From positions 37,304-101,303 of the forward strand of contig CALFZM010000081.1 in the NCBI GenBank assembly GCA_937952235.1: DNA of 64,000 bases, written 5' to 3'. Source of the stretch: an uncultured Opitutia bacterium. Its GTDB lineage: Bacteria > Verrucomicrobiota > Verrucomicrobiia > Opitutales > Opitutaceae. The position numbers and the translations under genes are program-made. This document shows, piece by piece, positions 8,393 to 16,975 of this stretch; position 1 is the first letter of the stretch; every line of letters begins with the position of its first letter. The notes below the pieces were generated by a model that ran no database searches, was not told the origin of the DNA, and saw only the letters and a list, made by a program, of their open reading frames with translations.

Positions 8393-10374
8393 GCCTCGTC
8401 TCGACCCAGCGCCTCGAAACCGAACTGCTCGTCGCCGGCGGCGGGATTTCGGGCGTGTGCGTGGCGCTCGCCGCCGCGCGCCTGGGCACGCGCGTGATCC
8501 TCGTGCAGGACCGGCCGGTGCTCGGGGGCAACGCCTCCAGCGAGATCCGCATGCACGTCGTCGGCGCCACCGGCCTGCACGCCGGTCTGCCGCTCGTCCT
8601 CGAGCCCCGCGAGGGCGGGTTGATCGAGGAGATCAGGCTCGAGCTGGCGGTGCGCAACCCGCAGCGGTCGCCCGCGATCGCCGACCTGATCCTGTACGAA
8701 CTCTGTCGCGCGGAGCCGAAGCTCACGCTGTTGCTCAACACCACGGTGACGGCCGCGCGGGTCGAGTCGGGCCGCATCGTGGAAGTGACGGCCGAGCGGC
8801 CGTCCACCGAGGATCGCTTCCTGCTCACGGCGGCGATGTACGCGGATTGCACCGGCGATGGCCGGCTCGGCGCGGAGGCGGGGGCGCCCTTTCGCCGCGG
8901 ACGCGAGGGTCGGGACGAGTTCGGCGAAGCGCTGGCGCCCGAGGCGGGGGACGGAAAGACGCTTGGCTCGACGATCCTCTTCCAGGCCCGGAAACACGAC
9001 CGGCCGATGCCGTACGTCGCGCCGCCGTGGGTCCGGCGGTTCCAGCCGGCCGACTTCACCCTGCGTCCCTTTGGCAAGGCGGGTTCGGACCTCGGCCTCG
9101 AATACGGCTACTGGTGGATCGAGTGGGGCGGCTGCCTCGACACGCTCAAGGACAACGAACGGATCCGCGACGAGCTGCTCGCGGTCACGCTCGGCGTCTG
9201 GAACTACATCAAGAACGAGTCGGGCCTCGACGTCGCGCCCTGGGCGCTGGAGTGGATCGGCTTCGTGCCCGGCAAGCGCGAGAGCCGGCGATTCGTCGGA
9301 CAGCACGTGTTGACGGAGACCGAGCTCTTCGCGTCGCGACCTTTCGCCGACGCCATCGCGTTCGGCGGGTGGCCGATCGACACGCATCCGCCCGAGGGCG
9401 TCGACGCGCCGGACCAGGCGCCCTGCACGCAAAACCACCTGCCGTGGCTGTACGACATCCCGCTGCGGAGCTGCGTGAGCGCCACGGTGCGCAACCTCTT
9501 CTTCGCCGGCCGAAATATTTCCGCGACGCATCTCGCGTTTGCCTCCACGCGGGTGATGGCGACCTGCGCGGTGGTGGGGCAGGGTGTGGGAACCGCCGCC
9601 ACGCTGGCGCTCCGCGCCGGGGTCGAACCCGCGGCGATCGCCGGCGATGCCGGCCTGCTCCGACAGATCCAGCAGCGGCTCCTGCGCGACGATGCCTACC
9701 TGGTCGGCGTCCGCAACGCGGACCCCGCCGATCTCGCCCGCACCGCGACGGTGCGCGCCTCGAGCGAGCAGCCCGGCGGCGAAGCAGGCCTCGTGCTGTC
9801 GGGGCAGACGCGGGCCGTGCACGGGCCGACGGTCCCGGATTCGCCCGCGGCGGCACCCTCGAACCAGTGGGAGAGCGTGCTGCAGGAGCTGGCGACCGGA
9901 GCCGTGCAGGCAGTTTACACCATCGCGCCGCCGGCCCGGGCGTTTCCGGGCACGCACCGCTGGATGAGCGATCCGGGCAAAAGCCTGCCGGCGTGGCTCG
10001 AGCTGCGCTGGGCGGCGCCCGTGAGCGTGCGCGAAGTGCAGCTCGTGTTCGACACCGGTCAGCACCGGTTCCTCACGCTGTCGCAAGCCGACGGATACAC
10101 GCGGCGCATGCACTGGGGAGCGCCCCAGCCGGAGACCGTGCGCGACTACCGGATCGAGGCGGAGACGCCGACGGGGTGGACGCTCCTGCACCGGGAGCAG
10201 GGCAACTACCAGCGGCGGCGCGTGCACCGCCTGGCGGCGCCCGTGGCGACGGGCGCGATGCGCATCGTGGTCGAGGCCACGCACGGGCTCGATCACGCCC
10301 GCCTCTTCGAGGTGCGGGTCTATGGCGCTGAGCCAACGGACTCATGCAGCCGGCCTTCGACTCAGCCGCACTGA
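8389..10374 (+). CDS. FAD-dependent oxidoreductase (FAD_oxidored family) with C-terminal beta domain
   Basis: The protein has 661 residues. The ATG at 8389 overlaps the esterase stop (ATGA). The N-terminus binds FAD (L-L-V-A-G-G-G-I-S-G, then the acidic end of strand 2). It is followed by the P-V-L-G-G-N-A-S-S-E sequence typical of the family, and N-L-F-F-A-G-R-N-I-S near residue 380. Residues about 500-650 form a discoidin-like beta domain ending F-E-V-R-V-Y-G. No signal peptide is visible, although the C-terminal domain resembles those of extracellular proteins. The last eleven residues and the TGA come from an intergenic repeat (10341-10452), so the original C-terminus has probably been replaced. 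The substrate is unknown; the context suggests sugar oxidation. Confidence 0.8.
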   Translation: MSLVSTQRLETELLVAGGGISGVCVALAAARLGTRVILVQDRPVLGGNASSEIRMHVVGATGLHAGLPLVLEPREGGLIEEIRLELAVRNPQRSPAIADLILYELCRAEPKLTLLLNTTVTAARVESGRIVEVTAERPSTEDRFLLTAAMYADCTGDGRLGAEAGAPFRRGREGRDEFGEALAPEAGDGKTLGSTILFQARKHDRPMPYVAPPWVRRFQPADFTLRPFGKAGSDLGLEYGYWWIEWGGCLDTLKDNERIRDELLAVTLGVWNYIKNESGLDVAPWALEWIGFVPGKRESRRFVGQHVLTETELFASRPFADAIAFGGWPIDTHPPEGVDAPDQAPCTQNHLPWLYDIPLRSCVSATVRNLFFAGRNISATHLAFASTRVMATCAVVGQGVGTAATLALRAGVEPAAIAGDAGLLRQIQQRLLRDDAYLVGVRNADPADLARTATVRASSEQPGGEAGLVLSGQTRAVHGPTVPDSPAAAPSNQWESVLQELATGAVQAVYTIAPPARAFPGTHRWMSDPGKSLPAWLELRWAAPVSVREVQLVFDTGQHRFLTLSQADGYTRRMHWGAPQPETVRDYRIEAETPTGWTLLHREQGNYQRRRVHRLAAPVATGAMRIVVEATHGLDHARLFEVRVYGAEPTDSCSRPSTQPH

Positions 10375-10452
10375 AAGGTGCAGCAGCTTGTCCTCAAGCT
10401 GCTGCGGACCGGTCCATCGCACGTCAGCCGCCTGGGGACAGGCGGCTCCACC
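10341..10452 (-). repeat. REPIN-like element, copy A
   Basis: The two inverted arms are A-G-C-A-G-C-T-T-G paired with its complement around loop TCCT, and a 9-bp stem around the loop written GGGA on this strand. They are separated by a spacer with GGACCGGTCC. The left flank ends CACTGAAAGGTG as in copies D and F, but 12 bases of the flank are deleted. The element lies between convergent genes and overlaps the end of the FAD oxidoreductase CDS. Confidence 0.85.
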
Positions 10453-10546
10453 TCGATCGAGTCGTTCCGGCGCGGTAACGGCATTCCGCTCCTGCCCCAT
10501 GGGCAGACCCGGATGCCTGTCCGCCGCAGATCGCGCGGCGCCCCGT

Positions 10547-10807
10547 TCAGGCCTTGGCGTCCGTGGCGTCCTCGTCGTCGGCCGGCTCGCCCTCGTTGGC
10601 GAACGCCTTTTCCGCCTCGTCGAGCACGCGGCGGGCGGCCTCGGCGGCGCTGTCCTCCACCTCGATGTGAATGCCGGCGGCGCTGAAGACGGGCGACGCC
10701 TGGGCGGTGAGTTCGTCCGGCACGTAGGCCGTGATGCCGTTCGCTTCCAGCACGGACTTGAGCAGCATGGCCTCGGCGGGGTTGGAGCAGGTGGCGACGG
10801 TGGTCAT
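10547..10807 (-). CDS. small DUF2007-type putative signal-transducing protein
   Basis: The protein has 86 residues, starting MTTVATCSNPAEAMLLKSVL. It matches the short beta-alpha-beta DUF2007 fold: a polypeptide that begins with a strand, then the helix A-E-A-x-L-L-K-S-x-L-E-A-x-G-I, then V-P-D-E. An acidic tail (E-P-A-D-D-E-D-A-T-D) follows. The family has no established biochemical role. It stands alone, convergent with the FAD oxidoreductase across repeat copy A. Confidence 0.8.
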   Translation of the reverse strand: MTTVATCSNPAEAMLLKSVLEANGITAYVPDELTAQASPVFSAAGIHIEVEDSAAEAARRVLDEAEKAFANEGEPADDEDATDAKA

Positions 10808-10910
10808 GGGCCTGAGCGTAACGCGGAGCGGCCGCTTGGCGAGAGCAGGCGACCGATTTCCGGGGCGCGGGGCCGGCCCGCCCGCTGATGCGCCCGAGCG
10901 GCCGGGGACG

Positions 10911-10978
10911 GCCGCGCTCCCGAGGAGGGACGCGCTCCCAAAGTGGCGCGCTCCAAAGGAGGCGCGCTCCCGAAGAGG
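10911..10978. repeat. short tandem repeat, about 16-18 bp unit, four copies
   Basis: Four successive units share the core CGCGCTCC followed by C/A-rich A-A-A-G or G-A-G-G. They lie between the divergent genes at 10807 and 11029. A single related core, GAGGGACGCGCTCCCTC, recurs at 47838-47854 after another gene. Confidence 0.7.
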
Positions 10979-11028
10979 CTAATTCCAGCCTCGACATTGC
11001 GGCCCGCTTCGAGCGGTTCCTCGTCCCG

Positions 11029-12129
11029 ATGAAACCCACCCCTGCGCTCATCTTGTTTGGGTTGCTCGCGTTTCCCCTTTTCGGGCAGCACGCGACCCGG
11101 AATGTCCTGTTGGTGACCCTCGACGGCCTGCGCTGGCAGGAGGTGTTTCGCGGGGCGGACGAGGCGTTCATCAACCCGCCCGACGGCGGCGTGCCCGAGA
11201 AGGAGTTGAAGGCGGTCCGGGAAACCTGGCTCGCGCCCACGCCCGAGGAACGGCGGCGGCGACTGATGCCGTTCGTGTGGGGCGAGATCGCGGCCAGGGG
11301 GCAGTTGTTCGGCAATCGCGATCGCGGTGCGCCGATGGCGGTGGCGAACGTCGAATGGTTCTCGTACCCGGGCTACCAGGAGGTGCTGGGCGGGTTCCCC
11401 GATGCGCTGGTCACCTCCAATCTGCCGATCCCCAACCGCAACGTGACCGTGCTGGAATGGCTCCACGGCCGGCCGGGTTTTGCCGGGCGCGTGGCGGGCT
11501 GCGCCACCTGGCACGTGTTTCCCGCCATCATCAACGTCGGGCGCAGCCGGCTGCCGCTGTGGGTGTCGGGTGCGCAGCATGCGGCGCTCGCCCCGAAGAC
11601 GCCCGCGTTCGCCGAGATCAACCGCTGGATGGAGGACATCCCCAGCAAGGCGAACGACGAGCATTACGACGGCTTCGGCTTCCGGGCCGCGCTCGAGATG
11701 ATCGACACGGTGAGGCCGCGCGTGCTCTACGTCGCGCTCGGCGAGCCCGACACCAACGCCCACGCCCGGCGCTACGGCGCGTACCTCGAGTCGATCCGCC
11801 GCTGCGACCGCTTCGTGCGGCAGCTCTGGGAGAAACTGCAGTCGCTCGAGCAGTACCGGGACCGCACCACCCTCGTCATCACCACCGACCACGGCCGCGG
11901 GCGCACGCCCCAGGATTGGAAGGACCACAACAAGAAGACCCCCGGCTCCGACGAAACCTGGCTCGCCGTCCTGGGCCCCGACACGCCCGCGCGCGGCGAG
12001 CGCAGCCAGACCGCGCCGGTGGTTTCGGCACAGGTGGCCGCAACCGTCGCGGCGCTGCTGGGGGAGAATTTCGCCGCCACCGACGCGCGCATTGCCGCGC
12101 CGCTGGCCGACGTGCTCGCGCGCCCCTAG
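11029..12129 (+). CDS. secreted alkaline-phosphatase-superfamily enzyme (phosphodiesterase/nucleotide pyrophosphatase-like)
   Basis: The protein has 366 residues from the ATG at 11029, which opens a clean signal peptide (MKPTPALILFGLLAFPLFGQ). In-frame codons upstream run through the tandem repeat and are discarded. Metal-site sequences typical of the superfamily are visible: L-V-T-L-D-G-L-R-W near the N-terminus, V-A-L-G-E-P-D-T-N-A-H-A in the middle, and I-T-T-D-H-G-R-G near residue 285. The family includes phosphodiesterases, phosphoglycerate mutases and some sulfatases. There is no sulfatase C-x-P-x-R motif. The substrate is unknown. Confidence 0.75.
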   Translation: MKPTPALILFGLLAFPLFGQHATRNVLLVTLDGLRWQEVFRGADEAFINPPDGGVPEKELKAVRETWLAPTPEERRRRLMPFVWGEIAARGQLFGNRDRGAPMAVANVEWFSYPGYQEVLGGFPDALVTSNLPIPNRNVTVLEWLHGRPGFAGRVAGCATWHVFPAIINVGRSRLPLWVSGAQHAALAPKTPAFAEINRWMEDIPSKANDEHYDGFGFRAALEMIDTVRPRVLYVALGEPDTNAHARRYGAYLESIRRCDRFVRQLWEKLQSLEQYRDRTTLVITTDHGRGRTPQDWKDHNKKTPGSDETWLAVLGPDTPARGERSQTAPVVSAQVAATVAALLGENFAATDARIAAPLADVLARP

Positions 12130-12130
12130 C

Positions 12131-12263
12131 GCAGATTCGATGATTCTGCAGCCCAAACCAAACCGCAAAGACGCAAAGAAGCGCGAAGCTTCGCCAAGCT
12201 TTCCTTCGCGTCTCGGCGTTTGGGATCCCGCCCTGATCGGCTACGATTTTAGTTAAGGCGCTT
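12131..12263 (+). repeat. dispersed 130-155 bp element, copy 1
   Basis: This matches 47873-48028 over its whole length. Both start GCAGATTC and end with GATCCCGCCCTGATCGG, CTACGATTTTA and TTAAGGCGCT. Inside are CGCAAAG tandem words on the left and CTTCGCGTCT/GGCGTTT on the right, giving an imperfect inverted repeat. It starts two bases after the stop of the phosphatase gene. Confidence 0.85.
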
Positions 12264-12483
12264 CAGGGTAGTTCATCCATCGTGTCGCCGATTCCGGCGC
12301 ACCGTCTCCCCGGTCCGCCGGGACTCCTCCCGCCTGTCCCGCCGGTTTACGTTAGACTGCTGCGGGACTCGTTTGCCCGGAGGCAGTGGGGTCTACTCGC
12401 GTCAGGCTGCGTTCGACGCAGCGCGGTTGCACCGGTTCCGCCCCTGCGGGACGGCCGCCAGACCTCACCCAAACCCCACCTCG
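12264..12483. other. leader region of TonB receptor 1
   Basis: These 220 bases lie between the dispersed element and the receptor start. No hairpin plus T-tract, clear promoter hexamers or riboswitch-like structure could be recognised. The promoter of the receptor presumably lies here. Confidence 0.4.
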
Positions 12484-15400
12484 ATGAACCTCACTTCGTG
12501 TGTTTCCCTCCGGCGTCGCCGGTGCGCAGCCGCGCTGGCCGTGCTGCCGTTCACCCTGTCGCAGCTTTCCGCCGCGTCGGCGCCGGCGGCACCCGCGGCC
12601 GCCGACCCGGTCGTCCTCACGCCCTTCACGGTCGATGCCACGCGCGACGTCGGCTTCGTCGCCGCCAGCGCGCTGGCCGGGGGCCGGCTCGCCACCGACC
12701 TGAAAGACACCCCCGTGGCGTACTCGGTGCTCACGCGCGAGTTCATCGACGCGCTCGGCGTCTCCGACGTGACCGAGGCGGCGGCCTGGACGACCAACGC
12801 GAGTTTCGCCAAGGACGACGGGCGCTCGACGCAGTTCGGCCGCGTCGGCTTCAACGACCTCGTCACCTTCCGCGGCGTCGCCGCCAATCGGGCCAACATC
12901 AATTTCTTCCCGGTCCACTTCGACTACGACAGCTACAACCTCGAGCGCTTCGACTTCGCCCGCGGGCCCAACTCGATCCTGTTTGGCACCGGCTCGGTGG
13001 GCGGCTCCGCCAACGGCCTCTACAAGGAGGCGCGGACCGACAAGCACATCCGCGACGTGTCGCTGCGCGTGGGCTCGTGGGACTATTATCGTGCGACCGT
13101 CGACGTGAACGAGCCGATCAACCGCGACCTCGCCGTCCGGGCCAACTTCCTCTGGCAGGACAACGGCACCTGGCGCGACCGCGAGTGGCAGAAGCGCGAG
13201 GCCGGCTCGCTGCACGTCACCTGGCGGCCGTGGGACAAGGCGAAGATCGTCGTCGTCGGCGACAAGGGCAAGGTGCGCCGCAGCTACGGCACGACCACGA
13301 TCGGCGACCGGCTCTCGACGTGGGACGGCGTCACCGTCTTTTCCGGGCCGATCGCGACCGCGCCCGCCGTCGGCACCGGCACGCAGCGCATCGGCAATCC
13401 GCCCGGCGTAGCCTACCTCTACATACCGGGCGGCAGCGCGATCGCCAACAGCGTGGTCAACTGGGCCGCGATGGGCATGACCGCCACGTCGCACCAGACC
13501 GGCTCGCTCTACGGTCCCGGCCGCACGCCGGTCGTGGGCGCCAACCCCGGCTTCCTGCCCGAGGCATTGCACAACCGGATCAACGTCCCGGCGAACCTCC
13601 TGGGCGCCGCCCAGGCGGCGGGCTTCCGGCTGCCCGGCCGTGAGTTCTCCGCGGCCTTCGACGACACCGGCTACCTCAACGATTATCACAACGTGGTCGC
13701 CTCGATCGAACAGCAGATCGGCCGGCACCTCTTCCTGCACGGCTCGGCCAACACCTCGGAGGGGTTGCGCGGCACCAATTTCGGCACCGCCCGCGGCCTC
13801 AAGGACGGCATCCAGATCGACCTCAACCGCAACCTGCCGACAGGCGCCGCCAACCCGTACTTCCTCCAGCCCTACATCCAGACGACAAACGATTTCGACC
13901 AGGTGAACACCAAGTCGGACCAGTACCGCGGTTCCGTCGCGCTGGTGTTCGACGAGACGCGGTTCGGCGACTTCCGGCTCAACGCCGAATTCGGCCACGA
14001 GAAACTCGTCAACTCGCGCGAGAAGTACCGCTACGCCGTCTCGGACCCGACGGTCGACGCCCGGCTCTGGGCCTCGAGCACGCTCGTCTCGTGGCGCTAC
14101 TACTACCTCAACGAAAGCGCCCGGCCGATGAAGGAGCTGGGCAGCATCAGCGTCGTGGACCCCGTGGCCGGCACCACCCGCACGCTGCCGACCGCCTATA
14201 CTCTCGATACGGCGCGTCCGACTGAGACGATCCATACCAACCAGAAGTTCGACTACGCGCAGGCGACGCTCAACGCGAAGTTCTTCAAGCGCCGGCTCAA
14301 CGTCATCGGCGCCGTGCGCGAGGACCGCTACTCGACCGACAGCAAGTCGCTGCGCGCCCGGATGGAGCTGCCGGCGAACTGGAACGGTGTCGACGTGATC
14401 TACCGGCCCGCCGCCCCGGCGAACTACCGCCAGCTCACTTACGTGCCGAAGGCGGCCAACGGCTCCGCGACCGGGGCCCGCCAGGAGGCGACCACCCGCC
14501 CGCGCGACGGCGCCGGCGTGGGCCTGCCGCAGTACGCCAACGACGTGTTCCAGGACGACTTCTCGCCGCCCAGCGTCGAGGGGAAGACCACGACCTACTC
14601 CTACGGCGCGGTCTACCACCTCCTGCCGTGGGTCAGCGTCTTCGCCAATTACGCCGAGACCTGGTCTCCGCCTTCGAGCAACCTCACCATCTTCGGCCAG
14701 GTCTTCGGGCCCGACGTTTCCGAGGGCTGGGACGCGGGCCTGCGCTTCTCCCTGCTGCAGGGCCGGCTCAACGCCTCCGTCATCCGCTACGAGGGCAAGC
14801 AGTCCAACCTCACGGTTTCGACCGGCTCGAACGGGCAGAACATCAACAACATCGCCGCGACCAACGTGCTGAACGACCTCTCGCTCAGCGGCATCAATGC
14901 CCGTGGCCTCCAGGATGTGCCGCGCACCTACAACGACACCGTCGCACGCAAGACCGACGGCTACGAGTTCGAGGTGACCGCCAACCTCGGCCGCGGCTGG
15001 CGGCTCATGGGCAACCTCGCTTTCGCCAACGCGCGGCAGGGCGACGCGCTCGCCGGCACGCGCGCCTACTTCGCGCAGAACCAGAACCTGCTTCGTCAGG
15101 TCCTGGCCGACGCGGGGGTGTCAGTGAACGCCGACAACGTCGCCAGCGTGAACGCCGGCGTGACGCCCGCCAACTCGCCCGACGCCGCGAGCGCGCGCGA
15201 CTCCTGGAACGGGCTTGTCCAGACCCTGCAGAACACCACGGTGGCCTACCAGAAAGTGGCCCGCCTGACCGAAGTCACCGGCAACCTCTTCACCGATTAC
15301 ACGATCCAGTCGGGCCGGCTGAAGAACGTGCGGATCGGCGGCGGCGTGAATTACCGCGGCCGCGAGGTCATCGGTTTCCGCGGCGCCGACACGATCCGCA

Positions 15401-15702
15401 ACCCGGCCAATCCGGCCGCCGCGATCGACGACCCCGCCGTCGACGCCTTCACGCCGGTGTATCGGCCGAGCTATTACACCGCGACCGCTCTTTTCGGCTA
15501 TAGCCGCCGCATCTACGACTATCCGGTCCGCTTCGACCTGCGCATCGAGAATCTGCTCCAGGAGGACGTGCCGCTCTATTACAACACGGTGCTGCGCCCG
15601 CCCGGCGGCGACCTCTCCAATCCGGCGCGCGTGGCGACCCCGAACCTGTTCTCCTATCTCACGCCGCGGAACTACATGTTCACGGTTTCCGTGAGCTTCT
15701 GA
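12484..15702 (+). CDS. TonB-dependent outer-membrane receptor 1 (Verrucomicrobia type)
   Basis: The protein has 1072 residues from the ATG at 12484, which opens an Arg-rich signal peptide (MNLTSCVSLRRRRC...). The motif V-V-L-T-P-F-T-V at residues 43-50 precedes the plug and resembles a TonB box. The plug has L-K-D-T-P-V-A-Y-S-V-L-T-R-E-F and F-A-R-G-P-N-S-I-L-F-G. A long beta-barrel follows and ends with Phe (V-S-V-S-F), the usual outer-membrane assembly signal. There is no SusD partner and no siderophore synthesis nearby. Import of an oligosaccharide or other nutrient is likely. The inositol dehydrogenase-like gene lies 128 bp downstream. Confidence 0.9.
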   Translation: MNLTSCVSLRRRRCAAALAVLPFTLSQLSAASAPAAPAAADPVVLTPFTVDATRDVGFVAASALAGGRLATDLKDTPVAYSVLTREFIDALGVSDVTEAAAWTTNASFAKDDGRSTQFGRVGFNDLVTFRGVAANRANINFFPVHFDYDSYNLERFDFARGPNSILFGTGSVGGSANGLYKEARTDKHIRDVSLRVGSWDYYRATVDVNEPINRDLAVRANFLWQDNGTWRDREWQKREAGSLHVTWRPWDKAKIVVVGDKGKVRRSYGTTTIGDRLSTWDGVTVFSGPIATAPAVGTGTQRIGNPPGVAYLYIPGGSAIANSVVNWAAMGMTATSHQTGSLYGPGRTPVVGANPGFLPEALHNRINVPANLLGAAQAAGFRLPGREFSAAFDDTGYLNDYHNVVASIEQQIGRHLFLHGSANTSEGLRGTNFGTARGLKDGIQIDLNRNLPTGAANPYFLQPYIQTTNDFDQVNTKSDQYRGSVALVFDETRFGDFRLNAEFGHEKLVNSREKYRYAVSDPTVDARLWASSTLVSWRYYYLNESARPMKELGSISVVDPVAGTTRTLPTAYTLDTARPTETIHTNQKFDYAQATLNAKFFKRRLNVIGAVREDRYSTDSKSLRARMELPANWNGVDVIYRPAAPANYRQLTYVPKAANGSATGARQEATTRPRDGAGVGLPQYANDVFQDDFSPPSVEGKTTTYSYGAVYHLLPWVSVFANYAETWSPPSSNLTIFGQVFGPDVSEGWDAGLRFSLLQGRLNASVIRYEGKQSNLTVSTGSNGQNINNIAATNVLNDLSLSGINARGLQDVPRTYNDTVARKTDGYEFEVTANLGRGWRLMGNLAFANARQGDALAGTRAYFAQNQNLLRQVLADAGVSVNADNVASVNAGVTPANSPDAASARDSWNGLVQTLQNTTVAYQKVARLTEVTGNLFTDYTIQSGRLKNVRIGGGVNYRGREVIGFRGADTIRNPANPAAAIDDPAVDAFTPVYRPSYYTATALFGYSRRIYDYPVRFDLRIENLLQEDVPLYYNTVLRPPGGDLSNPARVATPNLFSYLTPRNYMFTVSVSF

Positions 15703-15830
15703 CCGGCCGGCAGCGCGGGCGGCCTGGCCCGCAGGGCGTTCGCGGCAGGCTGGCGCGTTCGCCCTTCCCGGGTGCCGGCGGATCTCCGGCGGAAAACTCC
15801 TCGCGCGGCCGGCGGTTTCCCCCTCGGATC

Positions 15831-16838
15831 ATGGACCAGCTCCCACCCCGCATGCTACGCTTTGCCCAGTTCGGCGCCGGTCGCATCGGCGCCATCCATG
15901 CCGCCAATCTCGCCTCGACGCCGGACACCCAGTTGCTCCACGTCGTCGACGTGAACTCCGAGGCCGCCCGCGCGCTCGCGGTGCGCCACGGGGCGCAGGT
16001 TTCCAGCGTCGGGGCGGCTTTGGGAGACCCTCGCGTGGATGCCGTGATCATCGCGTCATCGACCGACACCCATGCGGACCTCGCGATCGCGGCGGCGCGG
16101 GCGGGCAAGGCGATCTTTTGCGAGAAGCCGATCGATCTTTCACTCAAGCGCGTCGACGCCTGCCTCGCCGCGGTGAGGAAGGCGAAGGTGCCCATGTTTG
16201 TCGGCTTCAACCGCCGGTTCGACCCCAGCTTCGCCGCGCTGCACGCACGCATCGCTCGCGGCGACATCGGCGCCGTCGAGCAGGTGATCATCTCGAGCCG
16301 CGATCCAGGCCTGCCGCCGATCAGCTACCTCAAGGTGTCCGGCGGCCAGTTCCGCGACATGACGATTCATGATTTCGACATGGCGCGCTGGCTGCTCGGG
16401 GAGGAGCCGGTCGAGTTGTTCGCCTACGGGAGCTGCCTCGTCGATCCGGCCGTCGCGAAGGTGGGAGACACCGACTCCGCGATGGTCGTCATGAAGACCG
16501 CCTCCGGGAAGCTGTGCCATATCAACAACAGCCGCCGTGCCAGCTACGGCTACGACCAGCGACTCGAAGTGCACGGGGCCAGGGGCCGGCTGATGGCGGG
16601 TAATCGCACGGCGACGACCGTCGAGCTGGCCGACGCCGACGGCGTCAGCGGAGACAAGCCGCTTTATTTCTTCCTCGAGCGCTACGCCGAGGCCTATCGC
16701 GCCGAACTGGCCGCCTTCGTCCACGCCGTGACCCAGCGCCAGCCGCTCCCGGTCACCGCCCATGATGGCCGGCAGGCGATCGTCCTGGCGGAGGCGGCCG
16801 TGAAGTCCCTGCGTACCGGCCGCTCGGTGAAGGTCTGA
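15831..16838 (+). CDS. iolG: Gfo/Idh/MocA oxidoreductase, inositol 2-dehydrogenase-like
   Basis: The protein has 335 residues from the ATG at 15831; the ATG at 15852 (MLRFAQFGAG) is an equally good start, and neither has a Shine-Dalgarno. The Rossmann motif is F-G-A-G-R-I-G. E-K-P-I-D holds the catalytic-site lysine, and M-T-I-H-D-F-D-M-A-R-W holds the conserved Asp/His pair. Further family sequences are G-F-N-R-R-F-D-P-S-F and S-Y-G-Y-D-Q-R-L-E-V-H-G. These fit myo-inositol 2-dehydrogenase, which oxidises inositol to scyllo-inosose with NAD. No other iol genes are present, so it could serve a related cyclitol or sugar. It lies downstream of TonB receptor 1. Confidence 0.8.
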   Translation: MDQLPPRMLRFAQFGAGRIGAIHAANLASTPDTQLLHVVDVNSEAARALAVRHGAQVSSVGAALGDPRVDAVIIASSTDTHADLAIAAARAGKAIFCEKPIDLSLKRVDACLAAVRKAKVPMFVGFNRRFDPSFAALHARIARGDIGAVEQVIISSRDPGLPPISYLKVSGGQFRDMTIHDFDMARWLLGEEPVELFAYGSCLVDPAVAKVGDTDSAMVVMKTASGKLCHINNSRRASYGYDQRLEVHGARGRLMAGNRTATTVELADADGVSGDKPLYFFLERYAEAYRAELAAFVHAVTQRQPLPVTAHDGRQAIVLAEAAVKSLRTGRSVKV

Positions 16839-16846
16839 TGCAGTTG

Positions 16847-16962
16847 GGGTGGAGCCGCCTGTCCCCAGGCGGCTGACCTTCGACGGATCCGACCGCAGCG
16901 ACTTGAGGAAAAGCCGCTGCTTTCTCAGTGCGGTCGTGCTCCCGATGACGTGAAGGCCCGCG
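16847..16962 (+). repeat. REPIN-like element, copy B
   Basis: Arm 1 is intact (AGCCGCCTG, loop TCCC, complement). Arm 2 is eroded (GCGACTTGAGGAAAAGCCGC). The right flank TCAGTGCGGTCG...TGAAGGCC resembles the flank of copies H and J. The element separates the convergent iolG-like and lacI-family genes. Confidence 0.8.
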
Positions 16963-16975
16963 GGATCGTCCCGTC

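Noticed and set aside
15831..16838. Complete inositol catabolic operon around the iolG-like gene
   Set aside because: No iolB, C, D, E, J or transporter homologue is near, so only the single dehydrogenase can be supported.
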